Positions 1-8,752 of a stretch of 64,000 bases of DNA are shown here, piece by piece; position 1 is the stretch's first letter, and every line of letters starts with the position of its first letter. The position numbers and the translations under genes were made by a program. The notes below the pieces were generated by a model. The model worked only from the letters and a program-made list of their open reading frames with translations. It was not told the DNA's origin and made no database searches. The DNA is from Alistipes sp. (GTDB taxonomy: Bacteria; Bacteroidota; Bacteroidia; Bacteroidales; Rikenellaceae), in NCBI GenBank assembly GCA_017938765.1, contig JAGBAX010000016.1, positions 1 to 64,000 on the forward strand, written 5' to 3'.

Positions 1-245
1 AGCCTTACAGAGGTACAGACTTCGTCTGTGTGTTTATTCGGATTTAGCTTGCCATCACAGATGGTACAATGGAAAAGAGAGATTGCTTGCCAAGTTTACT
101 TGAGCAAAAGCATATCTCTCTTTTTTATTGTAATAGCCGCAAGGCTATCCTAAATCCGCATCAGCACGGAAGAAAAACGGAGTTTTTCATAAAGTTTTTG
201 GTGAAGCTTTTTTCAAAAAGCTTCGGTACACGCTTTCTGCGTCAG
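1..245 (+). repeat. Hairpin-rich intergenic element, copy 1
   Basis: No gene is visible here. The segment shares long conserved blocks with 52461-52699, starting at the GGTACAGACTTC block near 12. A 9-bp outer stem pairs 39-47 (CGGATTTAG) with 150-158. Local hairpins lie at 15-29, 50-66, 73-124 (11-bp stem followed by a T-run), 133-148 (GCAA loop), 172-188 and 203-224. The linkers match copy 2, while most stem sequences differ but still pair. The right end runs almost to the stop codon of the convergent exonuclease gene. The leading AGCC looks like the tail of a 7-mer run cut by the window edge. Function is unknown; a structured RNA or a terminator cluster is possible. Confidence 0.75.
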
Positions 246-821
246 CTATTCTGTCAGCAAGTGTTGGTAGATTTCCACGCAGACCCATGCGTCTGTTGCG
301 GCGTAGAGTTGTTGTTGTGGGGTAAGGGTTTTAGCCTCCCAGTTGCTCAGGCGTTGTGCTTTAGAGACCTTCTTGCCCAGTACGATGCCTGATATTTTGC
401 GAAGTGATTTATCGGCTATGCCGTAGTTGCCGACAATCTCCTGCAGGTCAATAAATCCGCCAGCGGTAAAGTGGCGTAGTTTGGCCAGTCCGAGGATGTC
501 GTTTCTCACTGCAGCGCCGATTTTAAGGATATTTGGATTGTGAAGTATTGCGGTGAGGGGTTTAGACATCTGCACGCGGTTTAGGCGAATAAGGAAGCAC
601 TTGCCCCCACCATAGAGTTGGAGCAGTGCTACCTTATTTGTCACGCCGGCAGTAAACGAGGGTCTGGTTTCGGTATCAAAGCCGAGGATTCTCTGCTTTG
701 ATAGGTGTTCACACGCCTCAGCAAGGGCTTGTGGAGTCTCTACAACCACTATCTGTCCATTATATTGTATGGCGGGTAGTGCTGCGACCTGCTCGTTTGA
801 TATTGTCTGTGCGAATGTCAT
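246..821 (-). CDS. 3'-5' exonuclease domain protein (DEDDy, RNase D-like)
   Basis: A 191-residue single-domain protein of the DnaQ-like/RNase D 3'-5' exonuclease superfamily. Exo motif I is FDTET (about residues 48-52), motif II includes VRND (about 106) and motif III is YAATDAW near residue 174, giving a complete DEDDy acidic set. It lacks the HRDC domains of true RNase D, so it resembles the short stand-alone exonucleases common in Bacteroidetes that probably trim RNA or single-stranded DNA. The ATG at 821 directly abuts the yidC stop at 822, so it is the last gene of the pyrG-yidC run. The substrate cannot be read from the sequence. Confidence 0.9.
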   Translation of the reverse strand: MTFAQTISNEQVAALPAIQYNGQIVVVETPQALAEACEHLSKQRILGFDTETRPSFTAGVTNKVALLQLYGGGKCFLIRLNRVQMSKPLTAILHNPNILKIGAAVRNDILGLAKLRHFTAGGFIDLQEIVGNYGIADKSLRKISGIVLGKKVSKAQRLSNWEAKTLTPQQQLYAATDAWVCVEIYQHLLTE

Positions 822-2735
822 TTATTTTTTGCCTCCTCTTTTCTGAAGTTCCTCCTGCTGGCGCATAAGCTCCTCATAGCGCTGCTGGAAACGAGACTTC
901 TTACCCTTAGTATTAGCCATCTTAGTGCTAATCTTGGCTCTTACCTTCTCGTCGTCAACCATATATCGGATACCGAACATCATCAGCATGGTGATGATAT
1001 TTGAGAGTAGGTAGTAGTAGCAAAGACCGCTGGCATAGTCGTTGAACCAGAACAGCAGCATCAGTGGCATCATATAGACTGTCATAAACTTCATACCCGG
1101 CATCTGAGGTTGTGAAGCAGCTGTCTGCTTGTAATTCATATACGAGTATGCGAACATAACGACAGTCATCAGTAGACAGAAAAGTGAGATGTGGTCGCCA
1201 TAGAATGGGATGTTAAATGGCAAGTCAAGTATACTGTCGTAAGATGAGAGGTCGTCACTCCAGAGGAAAGACTGTCCACGAAGCTCAATAGAGGCAGGGA
1301 AGAAGCGGAACATAGCGATAAGAATAGGCATCTGTATCAGCATTGGCAGACAGCCACTCATAGGGCTGATGCCAGCCTTATTGTAGAGCTCCATAGTAGC
1401 CTGTTGCTTCTTCATCGCATCCTCCTGACGAGGGTACTTGGCATTAATAGCCTCAAGCTCTGGACGTACAGCGCGCATCTTTGCTGTAGAGAGGTAGCTC
1501 TTGTATGTCAGAGGCGAGATAAGCAACTTGATAACAAGTGTAAGGATAAGGATAATGAGTCCGAAGCTATCAATATACTTGCTCAGGAAGTTAAAGAGTG
1601 GAATTACCAACCAACGGCTCACATATGTTGAGAATATCCAACCCAGAGGAATTACACGCTCCAAAGAGAGAGTCTCGCCGTTAGCATCTGTAAGTTTCTT
1701 GAGTACTGGGAACTTATTTGGTCCCAAGTAGAAGTCAAAGTTGTAGCCCTCGGTCTGCGGAGTGTAAGGCACAGCAGCGACCATAGAGTACTCCTTGATA
1801 TATCCGCTCTTCTCTGGTGCAGTCTTGTATGCAAGGTCTGCATATGTAAAATCAACACTCTGTGGGATAAGGGCTGCGGTAAAGTACTGCTGCTTGAAGG
1901 CTACCCAGTCTACAGAAGTAGATATGTTGTCAGACTTATTGCCCTCAGAGACACCCAAATCCTCAATGCCTGTCTCACCTGGATGGCGGTAGTAAAGGTT
2001 GGTGTACATATTCTCATTCTTGTAACTACGCTCGTTCTGGTAGCTGCAATTGCTCCACTCAATGCCAATAGATGTCTGGTTAGCCATCATTGGAGCAAGG
2101 CCATTGAGCTTAACATCAAAATCTACAAGGTAGTCTCGCTCCTCAACTTTTTGGTCGTAGAGGGTGTATACAAAGTCTATTGACGCCTCGCCCTTAAATG
2201 GTAGGCGGAAAGTTACCACCTGCTTGTCCTGCTGCTTAACAACTGGCAGAAGGGTAAAGTTGTGCGACAGAGTCTCAACCTTGACATTTTTGTAACCATC
2301 CTTAACGTAAAAACTTAAATCAAAGGCTGCGCTCTGAGGGTCAAAGAGCTTTACAAGCTCATTGCGCTCCTGTTTAGGTGCATACTTTGTATGCTGCTTG
2401 AGTGTAGCATCAACAATCTGTCCACCCACAGAGCTAAGAGTAAGGCGCAAGTAGTCGTTCTCAATAGTTACCTGCTCCTCCTTCTCTGCGTTGATGATAA
2501 ATGGATCAACCTCTGGCGCTGCCTGTTGTGGTTGATTTTGAGCTATAGTAGCTGCACTTTGAGCGGCAATCTGCTCTGATGCTTGCGTTGCAATAGCCTC
2601 AGCAGCCTGCTCAATGGCAAGCTGCTCGTTGTACTTCTCCATCTGATAGTTGTTGTACAACATATATCCGAAGAAGAGAAGTCCTATAAGAATAAAACCG
2701 ATGATTGATTGTTTGTTTGTGTTGTTGCTTTCCAT
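822..2735 (-). CDS. yidC: Membrane protein insertase YidC
   Basis: YidC inserts and folds inner-membrane proteins, alone or with SecYEG. The 637-residue length fits the Bacteroidetes form. An N-terminal transmembrane anchor (about 10-27) is followed by an Ala/Gln-rich linker, a large periplasmic beta domain (about 75-370) and a C-terminal 60KD_IMP domain (from about 385) with several membrane spans. That domain includes the conserved SPLTYKSYLSTAKMRAV stretch and the GCLPMLIQMPI segment. A basic tail ends the protein, as expected for ribosome contact. It lies 3 nt downstream of pyrG, a common Bacteroidetes pairing, and is probably co-transcribed with it. Confidence 0.98.
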   Translation of the reverse strand: MESNNTNKQSIIGFILIGLLFFGYMLYNNYQMEKYNEQLAIEQAAEAIATQASEQIAAQSAATIAQNQPQQAAPEVDPFIINAEKEEQVTIENDYLRLTLSSVGGQIVDATLKQHTKYAPKQERNELVKLFDPQSAAFDLSFYVKDGYKNVKVETLSHNFTLLPVVKQQDKQVVTFRLPFKGEASIDFVYTLYDQKVEERDYLVDFDVKLNGLAPMMANQTSIGIEWSNCSYQNERSYKNENMYTNLYYRHPGETGIEDLGVSEGNKSDNISTSVDWVAFKQQYFTAALIPQSVDFTYADLAYKTAPEKSGYIKEYSMVAAVPYTPQTEGYNFDFYLGPNKFPVLKKLTDANGETLSLERVIPLGWIFSTYVSRWLVIPLFNFLSKYIDSFGLIILILTLVIKLLISPLTYKSYLSTAKMRAVRPELEAINAKYPRQEDAMKKQQATMELYNKAGISPMSGCLPMLIQMPILIAMFRFFPASIELRGQSFLWSDDLSSYDSILDLPFNIPFYGDHISLFCLLMTVVMFAYSYMNYKQTAASQPQMPGMKFMTVYMMPLMLLFWFNDYASGLCYYYLLSNIITMLMMFGIRYMVDDEKVRAKISTKMANTKGKKSRFQQRYEELMRQQEELQKRGGKK

Positions 2736-2738
2736 CTC

Positions 2739-4352
2739 TTATTTTTTGTAATTTAACGCAGCCTTAACAAAGTCCACAAATAGTGGTGAAGGGTGCTCAA
2801 CAGTACTCTTATACTCAGGGTGATACTGAGTTGCTACAAACCAAGGGTGAGAATCCAGCTCAAGAACCTCTACGAGCTGAGTCTCTGGGTTGATACCTAC
2901 GCACTTAAGACCTGCGGCCTCAAATGCCTCACGATACTCACTATTGAACTCATAGCGATTTGAGTGGCGCTCCATAACGGATGTAATGCCATAAGCCTTT
3001 GCAGACTTAGACTCTGGGTTGAGTGTGCATACATAACCACCAATGCGACGAGTGTCGCCCTTGTCGCTCTTGCTATCCTCCATAAGGTCAACAACTGGGT
3101 GCTTAGTGTTTGCATCAAGCTCCTTAGATGCTGCATCAGCGTAGCCAAGGACGTTGCGCGCAAACTCTACAATAGCGCAGTGCATACCGAGGTTAATGCC
3201 GAAGAATGGGATATTATTCTCGCGGGCATACTTTACAGCCGCAATCTTACCCTCTACACCACGACTACCAGCTCCTGGAGCGACGAAAATGCCCGATACG
3301 CCATCAAATAGCTCTGCTGCGCTCTGCTCATTAACCTTCTCCGCCTTGACATAGCGAACCTTAACCTTGCAGTCGTTCATAGCTCCTGCGTGGATAAATG
3401 ATTCATTGATAGACTTGTAGGCATCTGGAAGCTCTGTATACTTGCCAACAAGGGCAATCTCTACACTCTTTGTAGGGTTCTTAACCTTGTCCACAAATGC
3501 GCGCCAAGCAGTAAGGTCAGACTCTGAGCCCTCTGTAGGAAGGCCAAGACGCTGCATTACTACAAGGTCCATCTTCTGCTCAAACAGTCGCAGTGGCACC
3601 TCGTAGATTGTTGGCATATCTACAGACTCAATAACAGCCTCTGGCATAACATTGCAGAAGAGGGCAATCTTACGCTTGATAGATGTCTCAAGAGGATTCT
3701 CGGCACGAAGCACAAGGACATCTGGCTGAAGACCATTCTCAAGAAGTGCCTTTACAGAGTGCTGTGTAGGCTTTGTCTTAACCTCGCCTGAAGCGGCAAG
3801 ATAAGGCACCCACGCAAGGTGAATAAGGGCTGTGTTCTGATAACCTAAAGAGTTTCTCAGCTGACGCACTGACTCAATAAATGGTAGTGACTCAATATCG
3901 CCCACAGTACCACCAATCTCAGTGATGATAATATCAAACTGCTTTGTCTGTCCATTGAGCTGTATGCGACGCTTAATCTCGTCTGTGATATGAGGGATAA
4001 CCTGCACGGTCTTGCCCAGATAGTCACCGCGACGCTCCTTCTCAATTACAGTCTTGTAAATCTTACCAGTGGTAACAGTGTTCTTGTTTGATGTGGCGAT
4101 AGATGTAAATCGCTCGTAGTGACCAAGGTCAAGGTCTGCCTCAGTTCCATCGTCAGTAACATAACACTCACCGTGCTCATATGGGTTGAGCGTTCCAGGG
4201 TCAACGTTAATATATGGGTCAAACTTTTGAATGGTAGTTACATATCCACGCGCCTGCAGTAGTCTTGCAAGTGATGAAGAGATAATTCCCTTTCCGAGTG
4301 ATGACGCAACACCTCCGGTAACGAAGATGTACTTTGGTTTTGACAGTTTCAT
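2739..4352 (-). CDS. pyrG: CTP synthase
   Basis: CTP synthase aminates UTP to CTP using ATP and glutamine, the last step of pyrimidine nucleotide synthesis. The 537-residue protein has the N-terminal synthetase domain opening with KYIFVTGGVASSLGKGI (P-loop, residues 6-22). A C-terminal class I glutamine amidotransferase domain starts near 295. At the amidotransferase nucleophile elbow the sequence reads FFGINLGMHCAI; the usual family form is GICLGMQ, with the nucleophilic Cys before LGMQ. Here that position is Asn and a Cys sits four residues later, so glutaminase activity may be lost or the protein may rely on ammonia. The late His/Glu of the triad (QYHPEYKS) is present. Confidence 0.97.
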   Translation of the reverse strand: MKLSKPKYIFVTGGVASSLGKGIISSSLARLLQARGYVTTIQKFDPYINVDPGTLNPYEHGECYVTDDGTEADLDLGHYERFTSIATSNKNTVTTGKIYKTVIEKERRGDYLGKTVQVIPHITDEIKRRIQLNGQTKQFDIIITEIGGTVGDIESLPFIESVRQLRNSLGYQNTALIHLAWVPYLAASGEVKTKPTQHSVKALLENGLQPDVLVLRAENPLETSIKRKIALFCNVMPEAVIESVDMPTIYEVPLRLFEQKMDLVVMQRLGLPTEGSESDLTAWRAFVDKVKNPTKSVEIALVGKYTELPDAYKSINESFIHAGAMNDCKVKVRYVKAEKVNEQSAAELFDGVSGIFVAPGAGSRGVEGKIAAVKYARENNIPFFGINLGMHCAIVEFARNVLGYADAASKELDANTKHPVVDLMEDSKSDKGDTRRIGGYVCTLNPESKSAKAYGITSVMERHSNRYEFNSEYREAFEAAGLKCVGINPETQLVEVLELDSHPWFVATQYHPEYKSTVEHPSPLFVDFVKAALNYKK

Positions 4353-4400
4353 ACCTTAAAAATTTAAAAAAAGTTTATCTCATTTATCCTAACAAACCAA

Positions 4401-4427
4401 ACAGATGACGGCAGTACCGTCATCTGT
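4401..4427 (-). terminator. Terminator after the DUF349 gene
   Basis: A perfect 11-bp stem (ACAGATGACGG / CCGTCATCTGT) with a 5-nt loop lies just past the DUF349 stop codon. Read on the minus strand it is followed by TTGGTTTGTT, a weak U-rich tail, so read-through into pyrG is possible. Confidence 0.6.
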
Positions 4428-4434
4428 CGGCCTT

Positions 4435-6282
4435 TTATTCGCCGTCTATAAGTCTAATCTTAGCAATTGTGTCGGCAATCTCGCGCTTAGTCTTGGCGAT
4501 CTTCTCCTCAACCTCTGCAATAAGCGCCTCTGCTCCCTTAGACTTTGAGAAGAAACCGATATTGTTCTCAAGTGTTGCTACCTGCTGCTCAAGTTGGCGA
4601 ACACGATTGTATAGCTTCTCGCGCTCTGAACGCAGACGACGATCTCCGTTCTGCTTGAGACTATTCACGCGCTCCTTGAAGCGATTTAGGTTCTGCTCAC
4701 GGTCTGCGCCACGCACAACAGCAAATAATCTGTCTACAGCCTGTTTGTAGAGCTTCTGAATCTCATCCTTGTGCTTGATAGGCACAAAACCAATCTCAGA
4801 CCAACGACGCTGGAACTCCTTAATCATATCGTAGCCACCAACGCTAATATCTGCGCTGTTCATCTGCTCAATAAGAGCCCTCTTTGCTGCGAGGTTCTGC
4901 GCAAACTGGTCCTCAACGCCAGCAAAGTGTGCGCTCTTACGCTCAAAGAAGTGGTCACAAGCTGCGCGGAAACGCTGCCAGATGGCATCTGCGTGACGAC
5001 GAGCCACCGAGCCAACCCTCTTCCACTCAGCCTGAAGCTCAAGTAGACGCTCTGTTGCGCCCTTCCAATCCTCGCTATCCTGAATAGCCTCTGCTGCCTC
5101 ACACAGAGCAACCTTTTGAGCAAGGTTCTGCTCCATATCGCCCTTAACCTCTGCATAGAAGGCGTGCTTGAGCTCAAAGAAGCGGTCGCAAGCGGTGCGG
5201 AAGCGGTCGTAAATCTTCGTATTGTCGCGCTTTGGAGCAAAGCCGATAGTGCGCCACTGAGCCTGAAGCTCAATAAGACGCTCGTTTGCCTTGTTCCACT
5301 CCTTATGAGAGGTTGGCGCAGCGGCAACAAGTGCCTCGGCAGCCTCACAAAGTGCAATCTTAGCCTCAAGGTTCTTCAGCTGCTCCTGCTTGAGTGACTC
5401 AAAGTGCTCCTGATGGCGACGGTTGATAATTGAAGATGCCGCCTTGAAGCGCTCCCAGAGAGCCTCCTTCTGATCGGCAGCTACTGGGCCAGTCTCGCGC
5501 CACTGGTCGTGGAGCTTCTGCAGCTTACGGAATGCCTCTACAACGTTTGTCTGCTCTGCAAGAGCCTCAGCAGCCTCACAGAGTGCCACCTTTGCCTCGT
5601 AGTTCTTCTTTAGGTCAAGGTCGCGCAACTCCTTATTGATCTTTACAAAGTCGTAGAAGTGCTCAACATGGAGGTTGTAGGTCTCCCAGAGGTCGTTTAC
5701 AACACTCTGTGGCACCTGACCAATCTCCTTCCAACGAGCCTGAAGCTCGCGGAAACGGGTAAATGTTACATTTATAGTCTCCTCGCTGGATACAAGAGCC
5801 TTCAGCTCCTCAATAATCTCCAACTTAAGGCGATAGTTCTCCTCCTTAACCTTCTCTGTCTCGGCAGTTGCGCGGTCACGACGCTCGCGGTATACCTTCA
5901 GAAGCTCCTTGAGACGAGCCTCGTCGGCATCAGGTGTAACCTCACCCTGCTCGCCCTGCTGTGCCTCTCTCTGGGCATCAACCTGCTGGCGATGAATCTT
6001 GTAGAAGGCTGTCTTAATCTCCTCTACATAGTGGCGAATCTCCTCAACCAAATCCTGCTCAAGGAGGAATGCAAGCATATCAACAAGCTCCGCCTTGCTC
6101 TTGCCGGCTATCTGGTACTCTACAACAACCTCGCCCTGGTCATCTTGCTCTGGAGTGGCATCATCTGATGGCTCCTCCGGTGTGTTATTTTCCGAAATTT
6201 GTTCAACGATCTCAATAGACGCATCCTCAGCAATGCTGACCTGCTCCAGCTCTGGAGTCTCTGTAGAATTAATAGTAGACAT
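4435..6282 (-). CDS. DUF349 repeat protein
   Basis: A 615-residue, strongly helical, charged protein with about five DUF349 repeats of roughly 70-75 residues (each containing a W-x-E/R-x-I/T-G motif such as RWKEIGQVP, QWRTIGFAP, EWKRVGSVA and RWSEIGFVP). They are followed by a C-terminal coiled coil (about 545-610). An acidic Glu/Asp-rich head covers residues 1-60. Upstream codons extend the frame to 6336, but ATG 6282 is chosen because the 6314-6345 promoter fires just upstream and the extension would overlap it. DUF349 proteins are widespread in Bacteroidetes; their molecular role is not settled, and nothing here adds to it. Confidence 0.9.
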   Translation of the reverse strand: MSTINSTETPELEQVSIAEDASIEIVEQISENNTPEEPSDDATPEQDDQGEVVVEYQIAGKSKAELVDMLAFLLEQDLVEEIRHYVEEIKTAFYKIHRQQVDAQREAQQGEQGEVTPDADEARLKELLKVYRERRDRATAETEKVKEENYRLKLEIIEELKALVSSEETINVTFTRFRELQARWKEIGQVPQSVVNDLWETYNLHVEHFYDFVKINKELRDLDLKKNYEAKVALCEAAEALAEQTNVVEAFRKLQKLHDQWRETGPVAADQKEALWERFKAASSIINRRHQEHFESLKQEQLKNLEAKIALCEAAEALVAAAPTSHKEWNKANERLIELQAQWRTIGFAPKRDNTKIYDRFRTACDRFFELKHAFYAEVKGDMEQNLAQKVALCEAAEAIQDSEDWKGATERLLELQAEWKRVGSVARRHADAIWQRFRAACDHFFERKSAHFAGVEDQFAQNLAAKRALIEQMNSADISVGGYDMIKEFQRRWSEIGFVPIKHKDEIQKLYKQAVDRLFAVVRGADREQNLNRFKERVNSLKQNGDRRLRSEREKLYNRVRQLEQQVATLENNIGFFSKSKGAEALIAEVEEKIAKTKREIADTIAKIRLIDGE

Positions 6283-6313
6283 AGTAGTAATTTTAGTATA
6301 AAAAAGTATCGCA

Positions 6314-6345
6314 CAAAGGTAGTCAAACCAATTCAAAATTCAAAA
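6314..6345 (-). promoter_or_regulatory. Promoter of the DUF349 gene
   Basis: Minus strand: TTTTG (6345-6341), 19-nt spacer, TACCTTTG (6321-6314). This matches the Bacteroidetes sigma -33/-7 consensus and would start transcription near 6310, about 28 nt before ATG 6282. Confidence 0.8.
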
Positions 6346-6396
6346 TGAGTAAATCAATTTTCTTGTAGTTTTTTTAACATTTTGCTATTTTTTGTA

Positions 6397-6404
6397 TACC
6401 TTTG
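6397..6404 (+). promoter_or_regulatory. -7 box for the TPM-lemA-regulator operon
   Basis: TACCTTTG matches TAnnTTTG and lies 22 nt before ATG 6426. No convincing -33 element is seen at 19-20 nt spacing, so only the -7 box is claimed. Confidence 0.55.
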
Positions 6405-6425
6405 TAGAGTTATTGATTGTATGTG

Positions 6426-7304
6426 ATGAGAAAATTGACCCTTTTTGCAGCTTTGCTCTGTTCAATTTCGCTCTGCTTTGGTCGTACATACACTGTAGAG
6501 CAGGTGCCAAATGTGCAGATTCTTGATGCTACGAGATATACATCAAATCCTGATGGAATACTCTCTCAGAGTGCTGTTGAGGCTATTGACAGGGCTTGTG
6601 ACTCTCTGCATAGTGCTTCTCGCGCGCAGATTGCTGTTGTGGCTATTGAGGATATTGAGGGGGATGATGTTTTTCAGTTCGCCTTTGACCTATTCTCAGC
6701 TTGGGGCGTGGGAGGCAAGAGGAGTGATAATGGAGTGGGCATTCTGCTTGTGACAGAGAAGCGAGAGATTCGTTTTGTTACGGGCTATGGCCTTGAGGGT
6801 GTGCTAACGGATGCTATGTGCAAGCGCATACAGCAACGATATATGGTTTCTCACCTCTCGGCAGGCGACTATAGTACTGGTATGGTTGAGGGTGTGGCGG
6901 CTGTGGCTCGCATAATCTCTGGTAGCGAGGAGCTTTCGGCGCAGAGTGATGGGAGTGATGAGGATTTTATAATCTTTATACTCTCGTTCTTCGGATTTGT
7001 AGTGTTGCTGATAGCCATTGTCTCAATTGCAGTATGGATGAGTCGCAAGTGTCCAAAGTGTGGTAAGCATACGCTCGTTAGAACAACATCTGTAAAGATT
7101 AGCTCAACGCGTCAGTATAACATAATGTTGCACACCTATCGCTGTAGCAATTGCGGACATACAAAGGAGCAGCAGGAGAAGATATATAAGAGTAGTGGTG
7201 GAACTTACGTTGGTGGCGGTCGTGGATTTGGCGGTGGCGGCAGCTTTGGTGGCGGCTTCGGAGGCGGAAGCTTCGGAGGCGGTGGCGCAGGAAGTAGATT
7301 TTGA
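6426..7304 (+). CDS. TPM-domain membrane protein with zinc ribbon
   Basis: A 292-residue exported membrane protein. A signal peptide (MRKLTLFAALLCSISLCFG) is followed by a TPM domain (about 30-160) with the QIAVVAIEDIEG and GVGILLVTEKREIRFVTGYGLEG segments typical of the YgcG/TPM family. A transmembrane helix lies near 183-208, then a CPKCG...CSNCG zinc ribbon (about 214-248) and a Gly/Ser/Phe-rich low-complexity tail. The reading frame extends to a TTG at 6417, but ATG 6426 gives a proper signal peptide. lemA follows after 18 nt; TPM-LemA pairs are common and are thought to act at the envelope, biochemical role unknown. Confidence 0.9.
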   Translation: MRKLTLFAALLCSISLCFGRTYTVEQVPNVQILDATRYTSNPDGILSQSAVEAIDRACDSLHSASRAQIAVVAIEDIEGDDVFQFAFDLFSAWGVGGKRSDNGVGILLVTEKREIRFVTGYGLEGVLTDAMCKRIQQRYMVSHLSAGDYSTGMVEGVAAVARIISGSEELSAQSDGSDEDFIIFILSFFGFVVLLIAIVSIAVWMSRKCPKCGKHTLVRTTSVKISSTRQYNIMLHTYRCSNCGHTKEQQEKIYKSSGGTYVGGGRGFGGGGSFGGGFGGGSFGGGGAGSRF

Positions 7305-7322
7305 TGTTTAACAGAATAGATT

Positions 7323-7907
7323 ATGAAAAAGTCAACAGTTACTATTGTTTTTGTAGTTGCCATTGTTGTGGCAATTTATGGTGTGGTTATCTACAACAAC
7401 CTTGCAAAGGCTTCACAGGAGGTTGAGAGTGCTTGGGCAAACGTTGAGACCCAGTATCAGCGTCGTAGTGACCTTATTCCAAACCTTGTGAATACAGTCA
7501 AGGGTTATGCAGCACATGAGACAGAGACTCTTGAGGGCGTTGTTGCAGCGCGCGCAAAGGCTACCTCTATTACTGTCGATGGTGCAAATATGACTGCTGA
7601 GCAGTTTAATGAGTTTACAGAGGCGCAGGGTGCTGTTACCTCGGCATTGGGTCGTTTGATTGCCGTTGCAGAGAACTATCCAGAGCTGAAGGCTAATCAG
7701 AACTTCCTTGAACTTCAATCTCAGCTTGAGGGAACGGAGAATCGCATTGCTGTTGAGCGTCAGCGATATAACGAGGTGGTTAAGGCGTTCAATAAGAGCG
7801 TTGTAACATTCCCAAATAACCTGCTTGCATCGCTCTTTGGCTTCTCTACAAAGGAGTTTTTTGCAGCACAGGCGGGCGCTGAGGTGGCTCCTGTAGTTGA
7901 GTTTTAA
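7323..7907 (+). CDS. lemA: LemA family protein
   Basis: A 194-residue LemA protein: a short cytoplasmic start, one transmembrane segment (about 6-26) and a helical extracytoplasmic domain. The family signature is clear in the ENV-type stretch VESAWANVETQYQRRSDLIP (about 38-57) followed by NLVNTVKGYAAHE, and in the C-terminal NEVVKAFNKSV and FPNNLLASLFGF region. LemA proteins are four-helix envelope proteins of unclear function that usually sit beside a TPM-domain gene, as here. It sits 18 nt after the TPM gene and 15 nt before the response regulator, all on one strand, so a three-gene operon is likely. Confidence 0.95.
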   Translation: MKKSTVTIVFVVAIVVAIYGVVIYNNLAKASQEVESAWANVETQYQRRSDLIPNLVNTVKGYAAHETETLEGVVAARAKATSITVDGANMTAEQFNEFTEAQGAVTSALGRLIAVAENYPELKANQNFLELQSQLEGTENRIAVERQRYNEVVKAFNKSVVTFPNNLLASLFGFSTKEFFAAQAGAEVAPVVEF

Positions 7908-7922
7908 GGGGTAGGTATTGCA

Positions 7923-8582
7923 ATGGCGCAACGAATACTTATAGTTGACGACGAGGTTGATATCCGCGAGTTTATCAGCTACAACCTTCGCCGTGAGGGG
8001 TATGATGTCTATACGGCAGCCGATGGACAACAGGCACTTGAGGTGGCTATGGATGTAAGGCCGCACCTTATTCTGCTTGATATGATGATGCCGATAATGG
8101 ATGGTCGTCAAACTTGTGAGGCGGTGCGAAAGATGCCTGAGCTGAAGGATACTATGGTGGTTTTCCTCTCGGCTGTTCAGGAGGAGCAGTGTCAGATAGA
8201 TAGTTACGAGGCTGGCGCGGATGATTATATCACAAAGCCTGTGAGTATGCGCGTGCTCTGTAGTCGTGTGGCGGCTATTATGAAGCGCATAACACCAGAG
8301 CCTGCACTGCCGCAACAGCTGACACTTGACCCACTACGCCGTATGGTTGTGACTCCAGAGGGGGAGATAGCACTGCCACGTAAGGAGTTTGATATTCTGC
8401 AACTGCTATACTCTGAGCCTGATAGAGTATTTACTCGTGAGGAGATTTATAGAGAGATTTGGGGTTGTGAGGTTGTGGTAGGAGATAGAACTCTGGATGT
8501 TCATATTCGCCGCCTGCGTCGCAAACTTGGCGATGATGTTATTGCAACATGTAAGGGTGTCGGTTTCAAGCTATTATTATGA
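7923..8582 (+). CDS. OmpR/PhoB-type response regulator
   Basis: A 219-residue two-domain regulator. The receiver domain (about 3-118) has the acidic pair D9/D10, phospho-acceptor D53 in LILLDMMMP and the conserved Lys in ITKPVS. A winged-helix DNA-binding domain (about 125-219) includes VFTREEIYREIWG and RTLDVHIRRLRRKLG. No histidine kinase lies within the window, so it is an orphan whose partner must be elsewhere. Its position 15 nt after lemA suggests it is transcribed with the TPM-LemA pair and may respond to envelope state; that link is inference. Confidence 0.93.
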   Translation: MAQRILIVDDEVDIREFISYNLRREGYDVYTAADGQQALEVAMDVRPHLILLDMMMPIMDGRQTCEAVRKMPELKDTMVVFLSAVQEEQCQIDSYEAGADDYITKPVSMRVLCSRVAAIMKRITPEPALPQQLTLDPLRRMVVTPEGEIALPRKEFDILQLLYSEPDRVFTREEIYREIWGCEVVVGDRTLDVHIRRLRRKLGDDVIATCKGVGFKLLL

Positions 8583-8604
8583 TAGCAAAATAGACGTTAA
8601 AAGT

Positions 8605-8655
8605 AAAAAATCCAGCGATAGAGTAGTTTCGGCGCTATTTATCGCTGGATTTTTG
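8605..8655 (+). terminator. Rho-independent terminator after the response regulator
   Basis: A long inverted repeat: AAAAAATCCAGCGATA is mirrored by TATCGCTGGATTTTT across an inner loop region, ending in a T-run. It lies 23 nt after the regulator stop. Confidence 0.8.
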
Positions 8656-8720
8656 TGTTAGTTACTACCTGAAATTGAAAATTTTTTTGGTATTGTGGAA
8701 CAACGAGTCCATTTTGGTAT

Positions 8721-8728
8721 TAACTTTG
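8721..8728 (+). promoter_or_regulatory. -7 box for nhaD
   Basis: TAACTTTG fits TAnnTTTG and lies 24 nt before ATG 8753. A clear -33 element at the right spacing is not visible. Confidence 0.45.
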
Positions 8729-8752
8729 TGCGGTTTTTAGGTTAAATAAGGT

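Noticed and set aside
69..392. 107-codon open frame across the first repeat copy
   Set aside because: It spans the hairpin element and runs antisense into the exonuclease gene; no domain is recognisable.
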